From contig NC_087067.1 of the NCBI RefSeq assembly GCF_963678635.1, positions 15,877,639 to 15,941,638 on the forward strand: a stretch of 64,000 nt of DNA, in the 5' to 3' direction. The notes under the pieces are model-generated. The model saw only the letters and a program-made list of their open reading frames with translations. It searched no databases and was not told where the DNA came from. Both the position numbers and the translations under genes were made by a program. Position 1 is the first letter of the stretch. Every line of letters starts with the position of its first letter. The DNA comes from Symsagittifera roscoffensis (Eukaryota > Xenacoelomorpha > Acoela > Convolutidae). Of this stretch, positions 55,322 to 64,000 are shown one piece after another.

Positions 55322-57457
55322 TTTCGACTTTCGAAGAAAGGTACGAAATATTTACGCTCAAGAAGGTTTTTTCTCCAAGACAAATTTCGAATTGTTAACT
55401 AGCAACTTTTGAAGTAATTTTTATATCAGCCGAAAAACTTTTTTGTCATGAGCTGAAAAAATAATAATCACTATCACATGTGCCCAAATTTCATAACAAA
55501 ATGGGTGTTTAAGATTGCCAATTTTAGATAATTACGCGCAATCTTATTGTGCTATTAACGCGTCAGAGAAGATTTAATCCGTCTGAAAAATCATTCCAAA
55601 TTAAATTGAGGCATGCTGTTTGGTCTATTTATTACTCTGATATATGCGATATACCCTTTTGTATACCCTATTGTACTTTACAGAATTTGGTTATGGTTTT
55701 TAAAAAAAAAATAGAGTTTTTTTTATTATTTTTGAAAGTTTCTGATTTTTTTTCAAAGCAAACACTACTCAATTAAATTTAAAGGACAGTTGGAACATTC
55801 AGGTCTTCGCCCTGATACGAGCAGTTTTGTTTTCTTTAATTTATTGTTACGACTTTCGATACGAAAGTAAAGAAATATTTGTGCTCGGGGTGGGTTTTTT
55901 TTCTTCAGACAAATTTCGACTTTTTAACTAGCTATTTTTGACGGAATTTTTTTAAACATTCGAATGGTTATGTTCTTCTGAGCTTGAATTTGAAAAGATA
56001 ATTTAGCTGTGATTATTTTTCGTAAAGTTATGGGGGTTTAAGGATTGCCATTTTGGCCAATTTGGGACAATTAACGCGCGCATATATTTCGCGCTACTAA
56101 CGCGTAAGCGGAGATTTAATCCGTCTTAGAAATTGTTCCAAGTTGGTTGAAAGAAGCTTATTTGTAAAAATTGATTTTTATAAGGAACGAAAACTATTCT
56201 TTTGTACTTTATATGGCGTGTGGGAGGATGATTCTCATAGAAAAAATTCCAAAATTTAGAAATTTTTGTTCATTTTATATTTTACACTTAGTATGTTAAT
56301 GATATTTATGTTATTACTGCTCCAATAAACTTAAAAGGCAGTCGTAAAAATTAGAGCTCAGCCCTGATACGAGCAGTCTTGTTATTCCGATCGACTTTCG
56401 ATACGAAAGTAACGGAATACTTGCGCTCGGGGTGGGTTTTTTTTCTTCAGACAAATTTCGACTTTCTAACTAGCCATTTTTGACGGAATTTTTTAACATC
56501 ATTCGAAGGGTTTTTTTCCTGAGCTTAAAATTGAAAAGATTTTTCACCTGTGGTTATTTTTCAAAAAAAAATTATGGGGGTTTAAATATTGCCATATTGG
56601 CCAATTTGGGACAATTAACGCGCGCATATATTTCGCGCTACTAACGCGTAATCCGAGATTTAATCCGTCTTAGAAATTGTTCCAAATTGGCTGAAAAAAA
56701 GTTTCTTTGTAAGAATTGTTTGTTACAAGGAACTAAATTTCTTCTTTTGTAATTTATAAGGCGTGTGGGTGGATGATTCTCATAGAAAAAATTCCAAATT
56801 TAGAATTTTTTTTCATTTTATTTTTTACACATAGTATGTTAATGATATTTTTGTTATTACTGCTCCGTAAAACTTAAAAGGCAGTCATAAAAATTAGGGC
56901 TCAGCCCTGATACGAGCAGTCTTGTTGTTCCGATCGACTTTGGATACGAAAGTAACGGAATATTTGTGCTCGGGTGGGTTTTTTTTCTTCAGACAAATTT
57001 CGACTTTCTAACTAGCCATTTTGACGGAATTTTTTTAATATCATTCGAAAAGTATTTTTGTCCTGAGCTTAAATTTGAAAAGATATTTCACCTGTGATTA
57101 TTTTTCGTAAAATTATGGGGGTTTAAATATTGCCATTTTGGCCAATTTGGGACAATTAACGCGCGCATATATTTTGCGCTACTAACGCGTAAGCGGAGAT
57201 TTAATCCGCCTTAGAAATTATTCCAAGTTGGTTGAAAGAAGCTTATTTTTAAGAATTGATTTGTTACAAGGAACGAAGTCTATTCTTTTTCACTTTATAT
57301 GGCGTGTGGCGGGATGATTTCTTAAAAAAATTTCAAATTTTAGATTTTTTTTTTCATTTTATTTTATTACATTTAATTTTTTTTGTTACTACTGCTCCAT
57401 AAACCTTAAAAGCAGTCGGAACATTCAGGGCGTCGCCCTGATACGAGCAGTGTTGTT
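55322..57457 (+). repeat. Four-unit tandem array of the structured repeat
   Basis: Units at about 55322-55833 (diverged), 55849-56385, 56386-56927 and 56928-57457, each about 0.54 kb head to tail. Each begins with 'cgactttcgatacgaaagtaa' or a close variant, has an 'aattaacgcgc..atatatt..gcgcta' block, and ends with a 'ctgatacgagcagt.ttgtt' terminus. It occupies the intron of the thioredoxin-like gene. No coding frame is seen. Confidence 0.85.
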
Positions 57458-58188
57458 TAGATTTCATGAACAAATAGCTTAAACACTATCCCTCAAAGTT
57501 GCTTCAAAATTCATCAAATACATTAATTTAGTTAGAATGCTTAAGCCATAAGTAAGGTTAAAACTTTTTATGACAATGTCTTTTGTTGCGAAAACGTTTG
57601 ACATAATTCATTGATATTTTTTTGTTCAGAGTTAAAATTATTCATTGGAAAGCTTCAGTTTAATAGGTAAATTAGGCAGTTTTAGGTTTGAATGAAATCA
57701 TCCATTTTGGGCAATCAACGGTAAATCCAGGTTTCATAGAACCAATTAATTAACCTTGAGGTATTTCGTTCGAAATTACCAATCAATTAACCTCAACATA
57801 ATGATTGTGGACTTAATTTAAAAAATCTTTGAACGAGCCCGGCAAAAAAAGTATTCATTCTTTTTGGGCTACCAGTGATAAACCCAGGTTTCAAAGAACC
57901 AATCAATAAATTCAATAAATAATAAACCTGAATCTAATTTATGTAAAAATCTCCGATAGACCTCATATCTCCAGAGGCGTTAAATTCACAAAAAAAGAAC
58001 AGCATAAAAACCTGTTGCTGTGCAAGAAACACATAATGTTTCAACAACAGTGGCTTGAATCAAGCAATTAAACATTATCCTGAATTTTTTGAAAAAAAAA
58101 ATCAAATTTTACTTGATTTGTTTTTTTTTGTTAAGTTTTTGTTGATTTCGTCTTCTGTGGCAGGGTCGGATCCAGTATTCATATCAAA

Positions 58189-58622
58189 CAGGGGCGGATT
58201 TGGGGCGGGCGGGGGGCGGACGCCTTTTCCTTCTCAGGGATTCGCCTCCCTACCGACCCAAAGGGTCCCCCCTTTGTACTATTTTGAGATATCCATATTT
58301 GGTGACGGGCCGAAAATTTTTTCTAAACGCGCCTTCGGCGCCAATAAATACTTACTTTGAGGGGGGAGCGCGCGCCAAAAAAAAACGCTATTTTTTGGTG
58401 AAAATTTTCCAAAAAGTTGCCTAAGAACATTTTTTGGCCTGTTTTGCAAAATTTTGCCTGCGGCGCTGAAAATTTTACCAAAACAGGGACTTTTTACTGC
58501 TTTGGGAGAGCTCGGAAAATCAATTCCGGCGACCTAAAAAAAGTCGACAAAATTTTCGAAAATTTTTTTTGCAAATCCGCCAACCCCCCTTTCCCCTCGA
58601 GAAAATCCTAGATCCGCCCCTG
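58189..58622 (+). mobile_element. hAT-like MITE with perfect 8-bp duplication
   Basis: 434 bp, beginning CAGGGGCGGAT and ending ATCCGCCCCTG, flanked on both sides by ATATCAAA (58181-58188 and 58623-58630). The 8-bp duplication and CAGGGG-type ends are hallmarks of hAT transposons. No transposase is encoded. It lies in the intron of the thioredoxin-like gene. A stray 'cagggtcggatccag' (58161-58175) just upstream resembles another terminus of the same family. Confidence 0.85.
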
Positions 58623-59087
58623 ATATCAAATTTAATCTATCGATACTATACCCCAGCATTTTTGTTGCTGGCCTCCACAAAAGTCTCGCACAACTCTGCA
58701 TGGCGCACTTAGTATTTTATCTGAACCCAAAAACTTAAAAAATTGTGAACAGTTTGAATCACAGTTGATAGTGCATAAATTTTTATCAATTATCTTCCCC
58801 GTAAACTACTTTGGTTTTGAATGAAAAACATTCCTTTAGCCAAATTTGTTTCTCACAAGCATGAGTATAAACATTTGTATTAGAACCCGAAATTTGAAAA
58901 CTTCAACATTAATTAAACGAAATTCGTAACTCAAGCTTTTTGGTTTAATATTTGTAATTAAATGTTGAGGGAAAATGAGACTTTTCAAAAAAAAATTGTT
59001 TCTGAACTCGTTTCCAAAAAACATTGACAGTTTTCAATATCTGCAGCTATGTTATATCCTTTATTAAATCGTATCTTCATCTTTTAG

Positions 59088-59123
59088 TGGTGGCCTATTT
59101 CTACACGACCAAATGTCTCGGCT
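59088..59123 (+). CDS. Thioredoxin-like exon, truncated by assembly gap
   Basis: The acceptor is ATCTTTTAG, ending at 59087. Two bases complete the Val codon opened at 54701, giving VVAYFYTTKCLG, after which the sequence runs into Ns. The phase match and the thioredoxin-like strand (VVAYFY) followed by a Cys make this the continuation of the exon at 54529-54701. The next codon begins with T, which is compatible with Cys and hence with a CLGC redox motif, but this is inference. Nothing after the gap is recognisable as the rest of the domain, so the exon probably ends inside the gap. Confidence 0.65.
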
Positions 59124-59323
59124 NNNNNNNNNNNNNNNNNNNNNNNNNNNNNNNNNNNNNNNNNNNNNNNNNNNNNNNNNNNNNNNNNNNNNNNNNNNNN
59201 NNNNNNNNNNNNNNNNNNNNNNNNNNNNNNNNNNNNNNNNNNNNNNNNNNNNNNNNNNNNNNNNNNNNNNNNNNNNNNNNNNNNNNNNNNNNNNNNNNNN
59301 NNNNNNNNNNNNNNNNNNNNNNN
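59124..59323. other. Assembly gap (200 N)
   Basis: Exactly 200 N bases. The round length suggests a placeholder rather than a measured size. The gap interrupts the thioredoxin-like exon at its presumed active site. Confidence 0.99.
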
Positions 59324-60278
59324 TGCAGATTTGAAACTCTGACTAACAAAATTGTGGGATTTCACAACTGAATTTGTTCGATTATATAACTTTGACTAAA
59401 AATTGTGTTGACAAAATGCAGAAAATAGTTTCAAATCCGCAAAACTAAATAATATGCGAGTTTAAGGGTAGATTTGGTTTATAGTTATCTAAATATCCCC
59501 TGCAGCCCACCAAAAGTTGTTTTTTTTCAAAACATGTAACAGAGCAATTTTGATTGCAAAGTTTGCTCTGTTACATGAGCAAATAATCTTAGTACTAATT
59601 TTGTTACAGAGCAAATAATCTTTGTACTAATTTTCAGTAACTCTTCAATTTTGGGTTAAAAGAACTATTTTTTATTCAAAAACGAACTTTTTAATATAAA
59701 GTACAAACAATTTATTCTACTTTTGATTGCGCAGTCATGAGGTGAATTTGAAATAGTTCAATCCCTTTCAAAAAATTTTAGTATCAAAAAAGTAACTTTG
59801 CAGAAAAAATTAACTTTGAAGTCCTTATTTATTTCAATCAGATAACTACCCTTCTCCTCCGCAATTTTATCGCTTGAAGTTTTGCTTTTTCTCAGAAAAA
59901 CTTTCCTCGAAATTTGTATTAATTAAGATATCCATTTTTCGCTGTCCAACCTCAAAAAATACTAGGAGGCAACCAATGTAACTCCGTTTGTGGAGCGCGC
60001 CGAAAAAAACGCTAACTTTTATTTAAATTTTTAAAGGTGCTTAAAACATCATATTTAGACTGTTATTTCAAAAATTTGCTTGTTAACGTCATTTTTAGCC
60101 TGTTATTTTCAGAATTTTTTCGAAACATCGCCCCTAGAAATATTTCTGCGCACGCGACTGAACACACGGCATCTTTTTTAAATCTGCAAATTTCCACTAA
60201 TTTTGTTTATCTGCAGTCAATTTCACTCACCATATAAATCGTTGCATTTTTTGTATTATTTGTCATTAGGGTGAATAC

Positions 60279-60709
60279 CAGGGGCGGATCTAGGGTTTTC
60301 TCGAGGGGGGGGGATTTTCAAAAAATTTTCGAAAATTTTGTCTACTTTTTTTTAAATCGACGAAAGTGATTTTCTGAGCTATCCCAAATCCCTATGAGCA
60401 CCCCGTTTTGACCAATATTTCTGCACCGCAGGCAAATATTTGAAAAAATGTCAAAAACGGCGTTATTAGGCAATTTTTGAGAAATTTTTACCAAAAAATC
60501 GCGTTTTTTCGGCGCGCGCTCCCCAAAAAATCGCGTTTTTTCGGCGCGTTTTTCCGCCCTTATAAAAATTCTAGGGTCAGTCAGCCAAAAATGGAAATCT
60601 CAAAATAGTACAAAGGGGGGACCCTTTGGGTCGACATGGGGTCGACTCCCTGAAGAAGAAGCGTCCGCCAAACCCCCCCCCCCCCCCCCCCCCCTTAAAT
60701 CCACCCCTG
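60279..60709 (-). mobile_element. hAT-like MITE, second copy (reversed)
   Basis: Ends CAGGGGCGGATCTAGG and TAAATCCACCCCTG. The interior matches 58189-58622 in reverse, including the 'tagtacaaagggggg' block. Flanking 8-mers GTGAATAC and GAGAAGTC match at 5 of 8, an eroded duplication. A 24-C tract lies near its right end. Confidence 0.7.
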
Positions 60710-61109
60710 GAGAAGTCCCCATCTTTTTCTGCGTTGGCCTTCACGTTTAATAAAGAATAAATATTATTAAGCTGCAACAACATAATACACTTTTTGCTAT
60801 CATAGTTCGTTTTGCATTTTGTTACTCAACGTTCCAGATTGTTTTACTTCGTTGCGAGAAGCTGTTTCTGCTAATCGAAGTCGAATTTTTGACCCTAAAT
60901 TTTTATGGGGTATTTTTGGCCCTTTTCGCAAAAAAGTTTTGGAATATTTGCGTTTTTTGGAGAGTTTTCAAATTAAGCGCCCTCAAAGTATGAAATTTGT
61001 TTACCCTGGCACCGAGGGCGCCTTAGGAAAATAGGAACCTTTTAACAAACATTGGCCATCATCAATATTGAAACAGTTGTAAACAGTATCAACAGGACCT
61101 TTTCGTGGC

Positions 61110-61315
61110 GGAGAGGGGTCGGGGGTGTTAAAGGCCAGACATTTTGATGGGGGGGGGGCGAGGGTGCTGAATTCCTCACTCAGTTTTTCAGAGTCTTTTG
61201 GGAGAGCTCAGAAAATCAATGGGGTTGACCTAAAAAAAGGTCGACTAAACTTTCGGAGTTTTATAATTCAAAACTAGCCGCTCTCCCTTAGAAAAAACTT
61301 TAGATCTACGCCTTT
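61110..61315 (+). repeat. hAT-like MITE, degenerate fragment
   Basis: It shares 'ggagagctc.gaaaatcaat', 'gacctaaaaaaagtcgac' and a decayed 'ttagatc.acgcct' end with 58189-58622. A related reversed fragment lies at about 60888-61035. Confidence 0.5.
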
Positions 61316-61951
61316 TCTTGAGGGTTCATATCTGTCAAACTCCTTAAAAATGCCCTTTTTTGTATTACAATAAGACGATTGTTGCTAAGACATCAAATTT
61401 GTATAAAATCTTGATTGAATGCATCTATTTATTTTTTTTTTCATTTTTTGAATTAGTAACGATTTTTCATGCCCGTTATTTGATTTCATGGAACGGAGAA
61501 ATTTTGCAGTCATCCTTTGTTATTAGCTCTGGTTATGATGAAATATGTCAGCAGAGCCATATTTTTTCTATCAACTTCAAAAACGCTTTTTTAAAAGTGA
61601 GCTACTCCCATTTTATTTGTACCAATGGCCTTCTTTATTTCTCTCTTATGCACTTAGATGAAAAAGTCCCGTCACAAGAGAAAAAGCGGCGCACAAAAAA
61701 AAACAAATGGCATAGTTCTTTCATTATAAGACGGGAAAACATCAAAAACGAAACTACAAAAAAACAAGCCGCAATTTTTTTTGGATCACCGTCTGCCGTC
61801 AAAGCCCCGCTTTTTCACAAGAGCACATCGGAAAAAACCTGCGAAGCAATCGCAAAGTCTCAACTGAAAAAAAAAAAACTGATACTAGGTTGTCCTTGTA
61901 ACGTTTTTTTTTTCAATCGTTCAATATAACGAAAAGAGAAAACATCTTCCC

Positions 61952-62231
61952 AGTAAAACTTGAAAACAACCAGTTATTTGAAAAAATAACAAAAAGTTTT
62001 CAAATTAATCGATCTAACTGAACTTTAATCCTCGATTAATGAACGTTTAATTATGAATAATGAACCAGAAAAAGAAAACGAAAATCATCTTTGGCAAAGA
62101 TGATTTTCGTTTTTTTTTGGTTCATTATTCATAATTAAACGTTCACTAATCGAGGATTAAAGTATGATTAGATCGATTCATTTAAAAAATTTTTGTTATT
62201 TCAAATAACTGGTTGTTTTTCAAGTTTTACT
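61952..62231. repeat. 280-bp near-perfect palindrome (fold-back)
   Basis: Two arms of about 138 bases meet at a 3-base centre (GGC, 62093-62095). The arms match closely from AGTAAAACTTGAAAAACAACC-like ends (exact left end AGTAAAACTTGAAAACAACC) through 'cctcgattaatgaacgttt' to 'gaaaatcatcttt', with small indels. No coding capacity. It may be a fold-back/MITE element or a replication-error palindrome. Confidence 0.9.
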
Positions 62232-63049
62232 AGCTATAAAAATTGATTATATTGATTTTTCTGAACTTTTTTGAGGCATAATATCACTTTTGGATTCTTC
62301 GTATGAATTATAGTGCTGTCTACTTCTTCTAACAAGCTACCCAAAAACATATTTTACTAATCAATTCATTAAAATCAGAAAACTTCATTCAATATAAACC
62401 CACTTAAAAATATGATTTCATAACAAATTTTGAGGTCAAAAGCAAATTTTGAGGTCAAAAGACTGTGAAATCATCTAACGCATGAGAGAAAGGCGTCTTC
62501 TTTCTTCTCATTCGCTCAAAACATTTCTCAAGCATCCAGAGCTGATGTCCGTCTTTTTACAATTTGTTACTCCTCGCCTTTTTCTTAAGAGACAAATTCA
62601 ACTTTTTTGTAATCTTGGGAGAGGATATAAACTTGATTCTGAGATAGAATTATTTTTAAAAACCCTGAGGATTTTTCGATTATACCTCCCTGAATGATAA
62701 AAGTTGAAGTTAAAAATGTTCATAACGAAATTGCACTGATTTTAATTATAAATGCATGGCTGATATCACGAACGGTAAGTCAAGCTACAAAAATGCAAAA
62801 TGTGCGAATTAAATGACAATTAAAAGAGCATTTGGCGTTTTTTAATGATATTTATATCCAGAAAACGGCAAAAAAAACGAAAAAAGTCAGTTTGAGGCTA
62901 AATTAAGTAAAAATGCTCTGTTTTTACCAGTCCCATAATTATATATAGGATTTGCTAATAAATGTGTCCGAATTTTGTTATATATAAAAAAAATTATTTT
63001 CATTTTTCGTCCTTTAGGGGGATATAACCGAGAACACCCAAACCCTGCA

Positions 63050-63220
63050 ACCCCCCCCCCCCCCCCCCACCTGTGTTCAATTTAAACTACATTTGCTAAG
63101 CGCTGCGTACAAAATGCTCTGTTCTGATTGGTTGAAAATTCGGATTGAGAACCAAACTTATTATCCTCCCTCCAAACGATTTTGGAGGGGAGGATTTTAA
63201 CTTGGTCCAATGGTTGGCCT
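63050..63220. repeat. Related G/C-tract MITE copy
   Basis: It starts at a poly-C tract (63050-63068) and contains 'tttgctaagcgctgcgtac' and 'ctgttctgattggttgaaaa', ending at 'ggattttaacttggtcc'. The left inverted repeat is not clear. Confidence 0.45.
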
Positions 63221-63281
63221 AGATATTTACAACTAGCTTATGCGGTTTTAAAACCCATAGCAAACTCTTAAAACTTTATAG

Positions 63282-63520
63282 CGGGGGCGGATTTAGGGGG
63301 GGGGGGGGCTGCTACGCCCTTTCCTCAGGGTTTCGACCCCCTGCCGACTTAAAGGGTCCCCCCTTTGTACTATTTTGAGATATCCATTTTTGGCTGAAGG
63401 ACCCTATAATTTTTCAGGGGTAGCGCGCGCCGAAAAAACGCGATTGTTAGGTAAAATTTTTCCAAAAAGTGCTTCAAATTGGTATTTTTGGCCTGTTTTT
63501 TTTTCCAAAATTTTATAAAA
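63282..63520 (+). repeat. hAT-like MITE, 5' fragment
   Basis: It begins CGGGGGCGGATTTAGG and follows 58189-58440 ('aagggtcccccctttgtac', 'ttttgagatatccat'), then is lost after about 63520. It includes a run of about 14 Gs (63296 onward). Confidence 0.6.
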
Positions 63521-64000
63521 CAACAAAATTGGTTTTTATCGAAAAGTGAGATGCCCGTTTTCCTTATTTGTATGCAGTTGCTATAACAGAATTTCCGGTA
63601 AATTTAAAATTTAAGTCATTTTTAAAAATTGATCGACGCATTAAAGGATTTTAGTAGTCCAGTTGTCGTTCTGTAGCCACATTTGTCGATCTGAAATGTC
63701 TTTGAAGTTCAATGAAAATGAAATGAGCGAGAGCGCTTAAGTGCATTTGAAGTGAACTGATGCGGTTACATGGTTTAATGTGCTTCGATTAACTCCTAAA
63801 GAATGCAATTTCTTTTTATTACAGAATTCTTTTTTGTTTTACGATTGATATGGTACACCAATTATGCCAACCATCGCTGCACACCCAAATAACACCAAAC
63901 ATCGCCACTATAACTAGCCACGCTTTGAAAAATAAAGATAAAAGTAATAATTACTGAATCGTTTTGTCGGATGTAATACATCAACTTTTGTTTGATCTAA

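Larger units (their letters stand above)
59324..64000. other. Downstream non-coding or unresolved stretch
   Basis: It contains MITE copies, the palindrome and AT-rich sequence. The open frame at 61360-61929 (189 codons) has no recognisable domain, low-complexity Phe/Lys runs and no splice context. No continuation of the thioredoxin domain was found. Confidence 0.45.

Noticed and set aside
61360-61929. 189-codon open frame on the plus strand
   Set aside because: Low-complexity Phe/Lys-rich sequence, no motif or splice context recognised; probably chance in AT-rich DNA. Kept as a note because its second half is somewhat less AT-rich.

Overview
This is an AT-rich, intron-bearing animal genomic window, most likely from an invertebrate. 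It has spliced genes with GT-AG boundaries, a metazoan-type phosphodiesterase 3 gene, Ty3/Gypsy and BEL/Pao retrotransposons, tRNA-headed SINE-like repeats and many MITE-like families. The species cannot be identified from the sequence. Most of the window is intron or repeat, and only about 2.8 kb is host coding sequence.

Host genes. (1) A phosphodiesterase 3 (PDE3A/B-type cyclic nucleotide phosphodiesterase) gene runs on the + strand from an exon at 16418-16628 to a terminal exon ending at 48768. I resolve 12 exons. Their phases agree at every junction and the sum is 2,598 nt (865 codons plus stop). The 5' exons (membrane-associated N-terminus) are not visible and probably lie upstream of the window. 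(2) A second + strand gene, seen as two exons (54529-54701 and 59088 to an assembly gap), encodes a signal peptide followed by the start of a thioredoxin/PDI-like domain. The 200-N gap begins inside its presumed CxxC motif.

Layout. 1-16417: non-coding, with diverged tandem repeats (about 3.32-3.92 kb and 10.2-11.5 kb), a small MITE, a decayed LTR-bounded element (7.2-9.9 kb) and repeat fragments. 16418-48768: the PDE3 gene. Its two 3'-most introns carry recent LTR retrotransposons: a Gypsy element on the sense strand (33087-39296, LTRs identical by eye, GATC duplication, one in-frame stop in reverse transcriptase) and an apparently intact BEL/Pao element on the antisense strand (41445-48082, LTRs identical by eye, ATTGT duplication, about 1,816-residue polyprotein). 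Other introns hold a SINE, a 1.56-kb TIR element, a tandem duplication and several dispersed families. 48769-64000: a diverged duplication, a four-copy tandem array of a 0.54-kb structured repeat (55.3-57.5 kb), hAT-like MITEs (one with a perfect 8-bp duplication), a 280-bp near-perfect palindrome and the thioredoxin-like gene.

I found no CRISPR arrays, rRNA genes, canonical tRNA genes or convincing novel enzymatic system. The most interesting material is the repeat biology (structured tandem family, nested insertion, palindromic-motif TIR element), the extra reading frame and long spacer of the Gypsy element, a probable GC-AG intron, and the altered metal-site motif of the PDE3.
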